64,000 bases of DNA, from positions 3,422,001 through 3,486,000 of the forward strand of contig NZ_CP074380.1 of assembly GCF_022695595.1 (NCBI RefSeq). The letters run 5' to 3'. How positions within the stretch are numbered: the stretch's first letter is position 1; every line of letters starts with the position of its first letter. Shown here in pieces: positions 36,801 to 45,493 of the stretch. The DNA is from Streptomyces sp. MST-110588 (lineage in GTDB: Bacteria; Actinomycetota; Actinomycetes; Streptomycetales; Streptomycetaceae). A program made the position numbers and the translations under genes. The notes below the pieces were generated by a model that ran no database searches, was not told the DNA's origin, and was given only the letters and a program-made list of their open reading frames with translations.

Positions 36801-37576
36801 CGGGGGCCCTGGCCTTCCGCCGTCACCGGTACGGACCCGACCAGGCCGCCGTCCACGACCAGGTCCTGCCCGGTGACGTACGAGGCGTCGTCCGAGGCCA
36901 GGAAGGCCACCGCCGCCGCCACCTCGTCCGCGTGGCCGATCGCCTCCAGCGGCACCGCCGCCGCTATCTGGGCGTCCACGGAGCGGTCCGGGTTGACGTC
37001 CCGGTACATCTCCGTGTCGATGTAGCCGGGGCTGACCGAGTTGACCCGTATCCCGCGCGGTGCGAACTCGGCGCCCATCGTGCGGGCCAGGCTGTGCACG
37101 GCGGCCTTGGTGGCGGCGTAGACGGAGGCGATGGCGAGCCCGCGGTACTGCGTCCAGGAGGAGTTGATGACGACGGCGCCGCCCTCCCGCATGAGCCGTA
37201 CCGCCTTGGTGATGGTGAAGAAGGTGCCCTTGAAGTTGACGTCGATGACCTGGTCGACGTCGGCCTCGGTCATCTCGCCGCTCGGCATGAAGATCCCGAC
37301 GCCCGCGTTGGCGAACACCACGTCCAGGCTGCCGCGCCAGGTCTCGATCCGCCGCATGAGCTGGTCGAGGTCGGCCGGGGAGGCGGAGTCGGCGCGTACG
37401 GCGAGGAGCCGCTCGGGCTCGGCGTCCAGCCGTTTGACGGCGGAGTCCAGCCGCGCCTGGTCGCGGCCGGTGATGACGACGTACGCGCCCTCGTCCAGGA
37501 GCCTGCGGGCGGTGGCGAAGCCCATCCCGCTGCTGCCGCCGGTGATCAGAGCCGTCTTGTTCGTGAACCGCTGCAT
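36797..37576 (-). CDS. SDR-family oxidoreductase
   Basis: A classical SDR of about 259 aa. NAD(P) site TGGSSGMG, FANAGVGIF, catalytic Ser in VVINSSWTQ, YAATKAAVHSLARTMG and SYVTGQDLVVDGG. ATG 37576 (MQRFTNKTALITGG) is chosen; an in-frame ATG at 37612 would add 12 residues. It is upstream of and overlaps the quinone oxidoreductase gene. An MmyB-type regulator gene lies immediately upstream on the same strand, a common partner for such SDRs in Streptomyces. Confidence 0.9.
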   Translation of the reverse strand: MQRFTNKTALITGGSSGMGFATARRLLDEGAYVVITGRDQARLDSAVKRLDAEPERLLAVRADSASPADLDQLMRRIETWRGSLDVVFANAGVGIFMPSGEMTEADVDQVIDVNFKGTFFTITKAVRLMREGGAVVINSSWTQYRGLAIASVYAATKAAVHSLARTMGAEFAPRGIRVNSVSPGYIDTEMYRDVNPDRSVDAQIAAAVPLEAIGHADEVAAAVAFLASDDASYVTGQDLVVDGGLVGSVPVTAEGQGPR

Positions 37577-37767
37577 GGTCGTCAACCGCTTCCTGTCGGT
37601 GAATTGCTCCATGCCGACGATCTTGGTTCCGCGGTCCGTCTCCTGGCAGTGCCGGCTGAGCCTGGGTCTGTCACCACCAGCCTGGCCCGCACGGCGCGAC
37701 CCCGAGCCGCCCTCTTACCGCGCGCTCGGCCCGCGACCCCGCGCTCTCAGCCCGCGTCACCACGCGC

Positions 37768-38625
37768 TCAGCCCGCGACCGGCTCCTGTACGGCCAGCAG
37801 CGCCGCCATCCGCTCCTCGGTACCGGAGTCCGGTACGGGGGTGTAGAGCAGCAGCCGGTGCCCAGGGAGGTCGGGCAGCGCCAAGGTGGCGTACTCGAAG
37901 ATCAGCTCTCCGGCCTCCGGGTGCCGGAGCGGCTTGACGCCCTGGGCCGCGCTGCCGATGTCGTGGCGGGCCCAGATGTCGGCGAACTCGGGGCTGGCGG
38001 CGCACAGATCGCCGGCCAGCCGGCCGAACCAGGGGTCGTCGGGGTAGCGGGCGGCGTCCGCCCGGAACTGTCCGACGATCGCCCGCGCCGCGTCCTCCCA
38101 CTCGGTCACCGAGATCCGGTTCCGGGCGCTGGTGAAGAAGGTCACCAGGCAGTTGTGGTCGTCCCGGCCGAAACCGCACACCACATGGGCGGCGCGGTTG
38201 AACGCCACCAGATTCCAGTGCCGGTCGATGACGTACGCGGGGCGCGGCAGCCAGCCGTCGATGACCCGCTGGAGTTCGGGCGGGACCCGGCGGTCCGCGG
38301 GCGGGGTGCGCGGCGGGTTCAGCCCGGCCAGCAGGTACAGGTGCTCGCGTTCGGCGGGGTCCAGTCGCAGCACCCTGGCGACGGCATCCAGGACCTCGGC
38401 CGACACATTGATCTCCCGGCCCTGTTCGAGCCAGGTGTACCAGGAGACGCCGACCCCCGCGAGGACCGCCACCTCCTCGCGGCGCAGCCCCGGGGTGCGG
38501 CGACCGCCGCCGGCCGGCATGCCCACGTCCGCCGGGGTCAGCCGAGACCTCCGTGACCGCAGGAACTCACGTATTTCGGTACGGCGCCGTGCCCGGGCCT
38601 CCGCGGGGAGCCTGGAGATGTCCAT
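37768..38625 (-). CDS. XRE-type regulator with MmyB-like ligand domain
   Basis: A 285-aa regulator. N-terminal HTH_3 (RRTPGLRREEVAVLAGVGVS, WYTWLEQGREINVSAEVL), then the MmyB/PAS-like ligand domain (PAYVIDRHWNLVAFNRAA and ISVTEWEDAARAIVGQFR). In Streptomyces these regulators often control an adjacent oxidoreductase. The SDR-oxidoreductase pair just downstream, on the same strand, is the probable target. Confidence 0.92.
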   Translation of the reverse strand: MDISRLPAEARARRRTEIREFLRSRRSRLTPADVGMPAGGGRRTPGLRREEVAVLAGVGVSWYTWLEQGREINVSAEVLDAVARVLRLDPAEREHLYLLAGLNPPRTPPADRRVPPELQRVIDGWLPRPAYVIDRHWNLVAFNRAAHVVCGFGRDDHNCLVTFFTSARNRISVTEWEDAARAIVGQFRADAARYPDDPWFGRLAGDLCAASPEFADIWARHDIGSAAQGVKPLRHPEAGELIFEYATLALPDLPGHRLLLYTPVPDSGTEERMAALLAVQEPVAG

Positions 38626-38706
38626 CCGCGCATCATAAGGAGCGGACCCGGCCGTTTTCAGGGCGCGCCGGGCGGGTGTCCTCTGAGCGCGCCGGGGCCC
38701 GCGGGC

Positions 38707-40164
38707 TCAGAAGGGGAACGAAGTACGGCCGTGCTGGATGGAGATCCACTTCTGGGTGGTGAACGCCTCGACCGTGGAGTCCCCGTTCAGCCGCCCCAGG
38801 CCCGAGTACTTCTCGCCCCCGAAGGCGATCAGCGGCTCGTCGTGCACCGTGCCGTCATTGATGTGGATCATGCCGGTCTCGACGCGCTGGGCGACCCGCG
38901 CGCCGCGCTCGACGTTGCCGGTGTGTACCGCGCCGCTCAGCCCGTACGGAGTGTCGTTGGCGAGCCGTACGGCCTCCTCGTCGCCGTCGAAGGGGACCAG
39001 CAGCACCACCGGGCCGAAGATCTCCTGAGCGTGCAGGGCGGAGTGCGCGGGCAGGCCGGCCAGGACGGTCGGTTCGACCAGGTTGCCTTCCGTACGGCCC
39101 CGTACGAGCGCCTCGGCGCCCTCCGCGAGGGCCTGCTCGACCAGCGCCGTCAGCGCCTCGGCCTGGAAGGCGTTGATCAGCGGGCCGATCTGGACGTCCG
39201 GGTCGGCGGGGTCGCCGGTGCGCAGCGTCTTGACCTTGGCCACGAACTTCTCGGTGAACTCCCGCTCCACCCGGCGGTCGACCAGGATGCGGTTGGCCGC
39301 CATACAGACCTGGCCCTGGTACACGAAGCGGCTGAAGACGGCGGCGTCGACGGCGTAGTCGATGTCGGCGTCGTCCAGGACGATCAGCGCGCTGTTGCCG
39401 CTCAGTTCCAGGATCACGCGCTTGAAGTGGCCGGCGCACACGGCGGCGACATGTCTGCCGACCTTGTCCGAGCCGGCGAAGGAGATCACCTTGGGCACCG
39501 GGTGCTCTATGAGCGCGTCACCTATCTCGGCGATATCGGTGATCAGTACGTTCAGCAGGCCGGCCGGGAGACCGGCGTCCTCGAAGATCTTGGCGATCAG
39601 TCCGCCGCCGACGACCGGGGTGTTCTGGTTGGGCTTGATCACCACGGCGTTGCCCAGCGCCAGCGCCGGGGCCACCGACTTCAGCGTCACCAGGAAGGGG
39701 AAGTTGAAGGGGCTGATGACGCCGATGACGCCGACCGGCAGGCGGTAGACGCGGTTCTCCTTGCCGTCGACCGGGGAGGGGAGGATACGGCCCTCGGGGC
39801 GCAGCGCCTGCTGTATCGCCTCCCGCAGGAACTCCTTGGCGAGGTGGACCTCGTACGCGGCCTTCAGGCGCGTACCGCCCAGCTCGGCCACGATCGCCTC
39901 GGCGATCTCCTCCTCACGCTCGTCGACGATCCGCAGCACGCGTTCGAAGACCAGCCGGCGGCTGTAGGGGTTCGTGGCGGCCCAGTCGCGCTGTGCCCGC
40001 TCGGCGGCCCGGTACGCCCGGTCCACCTCTTCCACACCGGCGACGGTGATGGAGGCGAGCTTCTCCTGGTTGTAGGGGTTGAAATCGATGATGTCCCACG
40101 AGCCGCTGCCGACGCACCACCGGCCGTCGATGTACTGGTAGGCCAGGTCGGCGAAGAAGGACAT
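38707..40164 (-). CDS. aldehyde dehydrogenase (benzaldehyde dehydrogenase-like)
   Basis: A 485-aa NAD(P)-dependent aldehyde dehydrogenase. Motifs: VGVISPFNFPFLVTLKSVAP (cofactor), IKPNQNTPVVGG, ISFAGSDKVGRHV, ELSGNSALIVL with the general base region and catalytic Cys in YQGQVCMAANRILVDR, then IFGPVVLLVPFD. Closest in feel to XylC/benzaldehyde or salicylaldehyde dehydrogenases. ATG 40164 (MSFFADLAYQYIDGRW) is chosen over the open frame to 40218. No pathway partner is adjacent. Confidence 0.92.
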   Translation of the reverse strand: MSFFADLAYQYIDGRWCVGSGSWDIIDFNPYNQEKLASITVAGVEEVDRAYRAAERAQRDWAATNPYSRRLVFERVLRIVDEREEEIAEAIVAELGGTRLKAAYEVHLAKEFLREAIQQALRPEGRILPSPVDGKENRVYRLPVGVIGVISPFNFPFLVTLKSVAPALALGNAVVIKPNQNTPVVGGGLIAKIFEDAGLPAGLLNVLITDIAEIGDALIEHPVPKVISFAGSDKVGRHVAAVCAGHFKRVILELSGNSALIVLDDADIDYAVDAAVFSRFVYQGQVCMAANRILVDRRVEREFTEKFVAKVKTLRTGDPADPDVQIGPLINAFQAEALTALVEQALAEGAEALVRGRTEGNLVEPTVLAGLPAHSALHAQEIFGPVVLLVPFDGDEEAVRLANDTPYGLSGAVHTGNVERGARVAQRVETGMIHINDGTVHDEPLIAFGGEKYSGLGRLNGDSTVEAFTTQKWISIQHGRTSFPF

Positions 40165-40230
40165 GGCATCCCTACTCTGTGTCCGTACGGCTCCTGCGGG
40201 GGCGTGATCCGGCGCCATCCTACCGAGCGG

Positions 40231-41094
40231 TCACGTCAGTTGGAGCAGGCCGCGCAGAAGGTCCCGGGACGCGGCGGGACTTGGGCTGTCCTCCTGGAGC
40301 CGCGCCATCACCCGCCCGTACTGCCTGACCTCCTCCGCCTTGTCCAAATACAGGGCGCTGGTGAGCTGTTCGAGATAGACGACGTCGGAGAGGTCGGACT
40401 CGGGGAAGCGCAGCATCGTGAAGGCGCCGCTCTCGCCCGCGTGGCCGCCGAAGTTGAACGGCATGACCTGGAGGCGGATGTTCGGACGCTCGGAGATGTC
40501 GATGAGGTGCTGGAACTGGGCACGCATGGTGGCGCGGTCCCCGTACGGGCGGCGCAGCGCGGCCTCGTCCAGGACACAGTGGAGCTGCGGGGCGCGCTCG
40601 GCGACCAGCAGCTTCTGGCGCTCCAGGCGGAGCGCGACCCGGCGCTCGATGTCGGCGGCGGGCGCACCGGGCAGGCCGCGCCGTACGACGGCGTGGGCGT
40701 AACCCTCGGTCTGCAGCAGACCGTGCACGAACTGCACTTCGTAGGTACGGATGAGGGAGGCGGCGCCCTCCAGGCCGACATAGGTCTGGAACCAGCCGGG
40801 CAGCACATCGCCGTAGTTGTGCCACCAGCCGGCGACGTTGGCCTCACGGGCCAGCGCCAGCAGCGCGGTGCGCTCCTGCTCGTCGCTCACACCGTAGAGG
40901 GTGAGCAGGTCCTCGACGTCCCGTGCCTTGAAGCTCACCCTGCCCAACTCCATGCGGCTGATCTTCGACTCGGACGCGCGGATGGAGTATCCGGCCGCCT
41001 CGCGGGTTATCCCACGGGATTCGCGCAGCCGCCTGAGCTGCGAACCCAGCAGGATGCGCCGCACCACAGACCCGCTCGACTCACTTGCGGACAC
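40231..41094 (-). CDS. DUF5753 helix-turn-helix regulator
   Basis: A 287-aa WhiJ-like regulator. HTH (RRLRESRGITREAAGYSIRA, SESKISRMELGRVSFKARDV) followed by the DUF5753 domain (GWFQTYVGLEGAASLIRTYE, LHCVLDEAALRRPYG, ISERPNIRLQVMPFNFGG and a DVVYLEQLTSALYLDKAEE end). Such regulators in Streptomyces sit with DUF397 proteins and an ATPase and affect development and secondary metabolism. Here it is divergent from the ATPase gene, and the shared gap holds a repeated motif. Confidence 0.92.
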   Translation of the reverse strand: MSASESSGSVVRRILLGSQLRRLRESRGITREAAGYSIRASESKISRMELGRVSFKARDVEDLLTLYGVSDEQERTALLALAREANVAGWWHNYGDVLPGWFQTYVGLEGAASLIRTYEVQFVHGLLQTEGYAHAVVRRGLPGAPAADIERRVALRLERQKLLVAERAPQLHCVLDEAALRRPYGDRATMRAQFQHLIDISERPNIRLQVMPFNFGGHAGESGAFTMLRFPESDLSDVVYLEQLTSALYLDKAEEVRQYGRVMARLQEDSPSPAASRDLLRGLLQLT

Positions 41095-41266
41095 CTTTCA
41101 GACCCTCCCGTGGCCCTCCCCGTCCAACAGTGCGCCGCAGTCTGCCATGCCCAGGCTTCGTTAAGTGCTCATGCGGTTACCGAGATGGGAGGCCGGCGGA
41201 ACCGCTCCGCAAGAACACGTAGGAAGAAATACGCCCGAAAGACCATGTGCCCCAGCAAAAGCCTCG

Positions 41267-41294
41267 CGTGCACGTGCATCTGCCCTTGCATCTG
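41267..41294. promoter_or_regulatory. TGCATCTG repeat, putative WhiJ-type site (upstream of ATPase)
   Basis: CGTGCACGTGCATCTG at 41267-41282 and a second TGCATCTG ending at 41294. The same pair occurs inverted at 42319-42346 before the DUF397 gene. Candidate binding site of the DUF5753 protein. Confidence 0.5.
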
Positions 41295-41407
41295 GCGTAC
41301 GCATTCGTAACCATGGGCGTCGCACACATGCACGCTCGTGAAAGATCCGCCAGATCCGGCTGACCCGGCCAGGGTCGTGACGTCCGCGAACGCCAGGAGT
41401 GCCTCGC

Positions 41408-41974
41408 ATGGGGACCAGGGGATTGACCATGCTCAAGCCGTTGTGGCAGGGCCTTCCTCCCGGCGACCCCATGACCCTCTCAGGATCCGCCTCCTGCCCT
41501 TTGCAGCCACGGTACGAGTCGGTGCGCGGCGCCCGGCAGTTCACCCGCGAGACGCTGCGGAGCTGGGACCTGGACGAACTGTTCGACGGAGTCGCCCTGG
41601 TCGTCTCCGAACTGGTCACCAACGCGCTGCGGCACGCGGACACGGCGGGGGCGGGAGCCGACGGGGGGACGGGGGGACGGACCGGCGGGGCGGGGGCAGC
41701 GTGCGGCGAGGCGGGTGCGGGAGCCGGTGAGGCGGGAACGGCGGGCGGCGAGGCGCCGGCCGCGCGGCTTCATCTCATGCGCTGGTCCTCGCGCCTCATA
41801 TGTGCCGTACGGGATTCCAGTGACGCCTCCCCCGTGGCCGCGGAGGCGGACGACACCGCGGAATCGGGGCGCGGACTGCACCTGGTCGACTCCTTCAGCG
41901 ACAGTTGGGGCTGGCACCCGCTGGCCGGGGAGCCGCACGGCAAGGTGGTCTGGGCACTGTTCCGGCTGCCGTAG
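41408..41974 (+). CDS. GHKL ATPase, anti-sigma/SpoIIAB-like
   Basis: A 188-aa ATP-binding regulatory protein. N box VALVVSELVTNALRHA, then after an insertion the strand RLICAVRDSSDASP and the G2-like ESGRGLHLVDSFSDSWGW. Between the N box and the next strand lies a Gly/Ala/Glu-rich insertion of about 45 residues (GAGADGGTGGRTGGAGAACG and onward), in the ATP-lid region. ATG 41408 has AGGAG nine bases upstream. It accompanies the DUF5753 and DUF397 genes; it may act as an anti-sigma or switch kinase, but no partner sigma factor is visible. Confidence 0.85.
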   Translation: MGTRGLTMLKPLWQGLPPGDPMTLSGSASCPLQPRYESVRGARQFTRETLRSWDLDELFDGVALVVSELVTNALRHADTAGAGADGGTGGRTGGAGAACGEAGAGAGEAGTAGGEAPAARLHLMRWSSRLICAVRDSSDASPVAAEADDTAESGRGLHLVDSFSDSWGWHPLAGEPHGKVVWALFRLP

Positions 41975-42020
41975 CGGGACGGGGCGGACGGGGCTGGGCG
42001 GACACGGCGGGGCGCCGGCG

Positions 42021-42239
42021 TCAGTCCCGTATGAGATGGTCGAACTCGCCGTCCTTCACCCCGAGGATCATCGCCTCGACCTCGGCCGGGGTGTAGATGA
42101 GCGCCGGCCCGTCCGGGAACCGCGAATTGCGCACCGCCACCTCCCCGCCGGGCAGCTTGGCGAACTCCACGCACGAGCCCTGTGAATTGCTGTGCCGGCT
42201 CTTCTGCCACGCGACCCCGTGGAGGTCCGTCGCGGCCAT
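42021..42239 (-). CDS. DUF397 protein
   Basis: A 72-aa protein starting at ATG 42239 (MAATDLHGVAWQKSRHSNSQ). SCVEFAKLPGGEVAVRNSRFPD and the C-terminal ALIYTPAEVEAMILGVKDGEFDHL are the DUF397 signature. These small proteins are partners of DUF5753 regulators in Streptomyces (WhiJ system). It is on the opposite strand to the ATPase, which it meets tail to tail; repeated motifs lie upstream. Confidence 0.93.
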   Translation of the reverse strand: MAATDLHGVAWQKSRHSNSQGSCVEFAKLPGGEVAVRNSRFPDGPALIYTPAEVEAMILGVKDGEFDHLIRD

Positions 42240-42318
42240 GCCGTTGAATGCGTGGGGCACAGGACTCTCCCGGATAGAACGCGTGACAACTGCCCGGGAT
42301 CATAACGTCGTTCATGTG

Positions 42319-42346
42319 CAGATGCATGAACAGATGCACGTGCACG
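42319..42346. promoter_or_regulatory. inverted CAGATGCA repeat upstream of DUF397
   Basis: CAGATGCA at 42319-42326 and CAGATGCACGTGCACG at 42331-42346; the reverse complement of the pair at 41267-41294 in order, spacing and most bases. It lies about 80-107 bp upstream of the DUF397 start. Confidence 0.5.
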
Positions 42347-42407
42347 ACGGCGCGTACCTGCCTGATCACGGTGAATAACACACGTTCACCTCCCCGGCGG
42401 CCCGCCG

Positions 42408-42644
42408 TCACCTGGATCCGTACGGCAGCAGCGCCATTTCCCGGGCATTCTTGATCGCCCGGGCAAGCTGCCGCTGCTGACGCGCGGTGACATGCGTCAC
42501 CCGGCGGCTGCGGATCTTGCCCCGGTCGGAAAGAAACTTCCGCAGCAGCTCGGTGTCCTTGTAATCGATGTACGTGACCCCCGCCGCGTCCAGCGGGTTG
42601 GGACGGTACACGGGCGTACGGCGAGGATCGTGGCGACGGGCCAT
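42408..42644 (-). CDS. rpsR: 30S ribosomal protein S18, zinc-independent paralog
   Basis: A 78-aa S18 protein ([20 protein letters not shown], then [34 protein letters not shown]). The usual N-terminal zinc-binding cysteines are absent; the protein has no Cys. It belongs to the zinc-starvation group of alternative ribosomal proteins and is the last gene of the minus-strand run rpmG-rpmE-cobW-rpsR, after about 350 bp of repetitive DNA. Confidence 0.95.
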   Translation of the reverse strand: MARRHDPRRTPVYRPNPLDAAGVTYIDYKDTELLRKFLSDRGKIRSRRVTHVTARQQRQLARAIKNAREMALLPYGSR

Positions 42645-42993
42645 GGGGCGCTTCCTTACGGGGCGAGGCGGTCAAGTGGGAGCCAGGTGGTCGGGTAGGG
42701 CTAAGGCAGCCGAGCAGGGGACGAGGCGGGTTAGCAGAGGATGAGGTAGGCGGCAGGGAATGAGGTAGGCAGCAGGGAACGAAATGGGCAAGTAGGGGAA
42801 CGCCCAGGATCGCGACCAGCGAAAGCCCAAGCCAGGGTTGCGACTAGCGAAAGCCCAGGCCAGGGCTGCGACCAGGGAAACCCCAGGGGCACGACCAGGG
42901 AAACCCCAGGGTTGCGACGCCGCTTGTCCGCAAGGGATCACGGGCAGAGCCGGGTAGGGGCGAGACCGGCGAAACGATCCGCCACCCCCACCC
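42645..42993. other. repeat-filled gap between cobW-like gene and rpsR
   Basis: About 350 bp with no gene. From 42812 to 42918 it contains four degenerate units of about 22-28 bp (GCGACCAGCGAAAGCCCAAG type); from 42720 to 42800 there are shorter, more degenerate GAGGTAGGCAGCAGGGAA-like repeats. No hairpin with a T-run. Confidence 0.7.
42812..42918. repeat. degenerate 22-28 bp tandem repeats
   Basis: Two 28-bp units (GCGACCAGCGAAAGCCCAAG plus CCAGGGTT type) and two shorter ones with GACCAGGGAAACCCCAGGG. They separate the cobW-like gene from rpsR. Confidence 0.75.
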
Positions 42994-44321
42994 TCAGGAG
43001 ACCGGATCCAGCAGCTCGTCGAAGGCGTGCGGCAGCCGCTGCCACTGCGCCGGGCCGCCCGCGTACTCCGCGTCCGTCAGCAGACAGGACTCCAGCAGAG
43101 CGGTCAGCCCCTCCCGGTCCAGACCGGGCGAGGTGAAGACCAGATGCTGCGCACGGTCCCCGTGTTCCGCGTCCCAGTCGAGCGCGGCGGCGGCCCGCCG
43201 CATCGGTGGTACGAGTTCCCATGCGGCGTCCGGCAGCGAGGCGAGCCAGGGCCCGGCGCTCTCCACGCACAGCGCGCCGCCCGCCGCGTCCCAGGACAGC
43301 AGCGTGTCCGGCCGGTCGGCGAGCCAGAAACGGCCCCGGCTGCGGGCGGCCACACAGACGAGGTCCTCCAGCGCCGCGTACAGCCGCCCGGGGTGGAAGG
43401 GCCGGACCCGATGCCATACGAGGGTGGCGACCCCATGGGCGTCGGCCTCCTGGGGGAGCAGCGCGCAGGCCGGGTGCTGGCGGCCGGCCGCCGCCTCCAC
43501 GTCGAATCCCGCGAGCGCGGCGGCGGCCAGTTCCTCGGCCGGCTTCCCGGCCGGCTCCCCGAGGGCGACCGGAATCCGCCGGGCGGTCGGATGCAACTGG
43601 GAGAGCAGCTCCAGGTCGGCCGGATCGGCCACTTCGGCTGCTTCGGCTGCTTCGGCCGTCTCGGCCGGCCCGGTGAGACCGGCCGCCTCGGACAGACCGG
43701 CTGCGTCGGCTCGCCGTACCTCCCACGCCCCCCGCCCTCCGCCGCTTCCCCTTGCACGACCGCGAGCACCGACGCGTACTCCAACTGCCGCGCCCAGGTG
43801 TCCGCGACCGTCCGCCGGTCGGTGGGGGCCGCGGCCAGCCCGGCTTCCGTCAGGTCGTCGCCACAGCCGAGGTAGGGCAGCAGCAGCGCCGGGTCCACGG
43901 CCGTGATCACGCCGGTCAGCGCGAGCGACTCGCCGCCGTACGCCGTGAAGACCTCGGCCATCGCCTTGGGCTCGACCGAATCCCACAGTTCGACGACGGC
44001 CAGCCGGCAGGTCCGGCCGGCGGCGAGCCGCTCCAGTTCGGGCACCAGGTCTTCGCGCAAGGCACAGCACGCGCAGTCGTTGACGAGCGGAGCCTCGCCC
44101 GCGTCCAGGACTCCCCCGGCGTCGCGGACGGTTCGCCGTACGGTGCCCTCGGTGGCCGAGGAGAGGTCGTGATGCAGGGCTACGCTGCCGGGCACGGTGT
44201 GCAGCAGCCGTTCCACGACTACCCGGCGGGCGTCCGCGTGCAGCCCGCCGACGATCGCCACGGACAGCCGCCCGCCCCCGTCGCCCCCTCGGAGCCGCTC
44301 CCCCTGCTCGCGCCGCTCCAT
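42994..44321 (-). pseudogene. CobW-family GTPase-like metallochaperone, apparent frameshift
   Basis: CobW/COG0523 proteins deliver zinc to enzymes under limitation. The N-half (SVAIVGGLHADARR, CACCALREDL with the CxCC metal motif, AVVELWDSVEPKAMAEVFTA) is in one frame; the C-half (DLELLSQLHPTARRIPVALG, RPFHPGRLYAALEDLV, RGRFWLADRPDTLLSWDAAG) is in another. One extra C at the six-C run 43728-43733 would join them into about 442 aa. The usual GxxxxGKT P-loop is replaced by GGLHADAR, so GTP hydrolysis is doubtful even in the repaired protein. ATG 44321 overlaps the rpmE stop by one base. Confidence 0.85.
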
Positions 44322-44575
44322 CAGCGGGTCCCGTGCTTCCCGTACCGGCGTTCGAACCGCTCGACGCGGCCCGCGGTGTCCAGTACCCGCGCCGTCCCTG
44401 TGTAGAAGGGGTGGCTCGCCGAGGAGATCTCGACGTCGATGACGGGGTAGGTGTTGCCGTCCTCCCACCGGACCGTCTTGTCGCTGGTGGCGGTGGAGCG
44501 GGTGAGGAAGGCGAAGCCGGCGGCCCGGTCGCGGAAGACGACCGGCCCGTAGGCGGGGTGGATTCCGGGCTTCAT
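44321..44575 (-). CDS. rpmE: 50S ribosomal protein L31, zinc-independent type B
   Basis: An 84-aa L31 ([60 protein letters not shown]). It has no Cys, unlike the zinc ribbon L31, so it is the C-minus paralog used during zinc starvation. It lies six bases after rpmG and overlaps the cobW-like start, in one operon under the Zur-type operator. Confidence 0.96.
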   Translation of the reverse strand: MKPGIHPAYGPVVFRDRAAGFAFLTRSTATSDKTVRWEDGNTYPVIDVEISSASHPFYTGTARVLDTAGRVERFERRYGKHGTR

Positions 44576-44580
44576 GGCGT

Positions 44581-44745
44581 TCAGCGCTCCTCTCGGAAGG
44601 TGACGTGCCGGCCGGCGACCGGGTCGTACTTGCGCAGTTCGAGGCGGTCGGGGTCGTTCCGGCGGTTCTTACGGGTCACGTACGTGTAGCCGGTGCCTGC
44701 CGTGGACCGGAGCTTGATCACGGGTCGTAGTTCGTTGCGGGCCAT
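44581..44745 (-). CDS. rpmG: 50S ribosomal protein L33, zinc-independent paralog
   Basis: A 54-aa L33 ([40 protein letters not shown]). Cysteines are absent. It is the first gene of the minus-strand operon; its start is 17 bp from the divergent palindrome. The divergent rpmB-rpsN pair shares the same operator. Confidence 0.96.
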   Translation of the reverse strand: MARNELRPVIKLRSTAGTGYTYVTRKNRRNDPDRLELRKYDPVAGRHVTFREER

Positions 44746-44761
44746 ACGGGCTACTATACAG

Positions 44762-44776
44762 AAATGGTTTCCATTT
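44762..44776. promoter_or_regulatory. Zur-type operator between rpmG and rpmB
   Basis: AAATGG-TTT-CCATTT, a perfect 6-3-6 palindrome within an AT-rich stretch (CAGAAATGGTTTCCATTTTC) that also supplies divergent promoters. The position between cysteine-free ribosomal genes and the resemblance to Zur boxes of Streptomyces argue for zinc-dependent repression of both operons. Confidence 0.8.
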
Positions 44777-44796
44777 TCATTAGGAGGTGCTGAGCC

Positions 44797-45033
44797 TTGT
44801 CGGCCCACTGCCAGCTCACCGGACGCGAGCCCGGCTTCGGAAAGACCGTCTCCCACTCACACCGCCGCACGTCCCGGCGCTTCGACCCCAACATCCAGCG
44901 CCGGCGGTACTGGCTGCCGAGCGAGGGCCGCACCGTACGGCTGACGCTCAGCGCCAAGGGGATCAAGACCGTGGACACGATCGGGATCGAGGCGGCCGTC
45001 GCCCGGATCCGCGCACGCGGAGGAAAGGTCTGA
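44797..45033 (+). CDS. rpmB: 50S ribosomal protein L28, zinc-independent paralog
   Basis: A 78-aa L28 ([55 protein letters not shown]). The start is the rare TTG at 44797, with AGGAGG at 44782-44787; no other start codon fits the family N-terminus. Only one Cys is present, so no Zn ribbon. Its stop overlaps the rpsN start (TGATG). Confidence 0.95.
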   Translation: MSAHCQLTGREPGFGKTVSHSHRRTSRRFDPNIQRRRYWLPSEGRTVRLTLSAKGIKTVDTIGIEAAVARIRARGGKV

Positions 45034-45338
45034 TGGCGAAGAAAAGCAAGATTGCGAAGAACGAGAAGCGGCGGGCGACCGTCGCGCGCTACGCGGCCCG
45101 GCGGGCACTGCTGAAGGCCGTCATCCGCAACCCCCGGACACCCGAGGAGGAACGCTTCGCCGCACAGCGCGAACTGGCCCGCCAGCCGCGCGACGCCAGC
45201 GCCACCCGCGTACGCAACCGCGACGGCGTCGACGGCCGCCCGCGCGGTTACCTCCGCGCCTTCGGCCTCTCCCGCGTACGGCTGCGCGAGCAGGCGCACG
45301 CCGGGTACCTGCCGGGCGTCCGGAAGTCGAGCTGGTAG
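45033..45338 (+). CDS. rpsN: 30S ribosomal protein S14, zinc-independent paralog
   Basis: A 101-aa S14 ([20 protein letters not shown], then [20 protein letters not shown] and [20 protein letters not shown]). The long, cysteine-free form, as opposed to the short zinc S14. It overlaps rpmB by one base and forms a two-gene operon divergent from rpmG. Confidence 0.96.
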   Translation: MAKKSKIAKNEKRRATVARYAARRALLKAVIRNPRTPEEERFAAQRELARQPRDASATRVRNRDGVDGRPRGYLRAFGLSRVRLREQAHAGYLPGVRKSSW

Positions 45339-45493
45339 CGACGGACACGGGCTCCAGCGACGGACACGGGCTCTTGGGCCCGCCCCGGATCGGCTCCCGG
45401 GCGGGCCTACTCCGCGCCTACTCCGCGCCTACGCCGGGCCTACGCCGTGACCGGCGGGCTTCACGACGCTGCCCCCGGCCCCGGCGGCGTGGT

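Noticed and set aside
38731..41310. Very long open frame on the plus strand opposite the aldehyde dehydrogenase and DUF5753 genes
   Set aside because: High GC content leaves antisense frames open; the product has no family motifs and the minus-strand genes are unmistakable.
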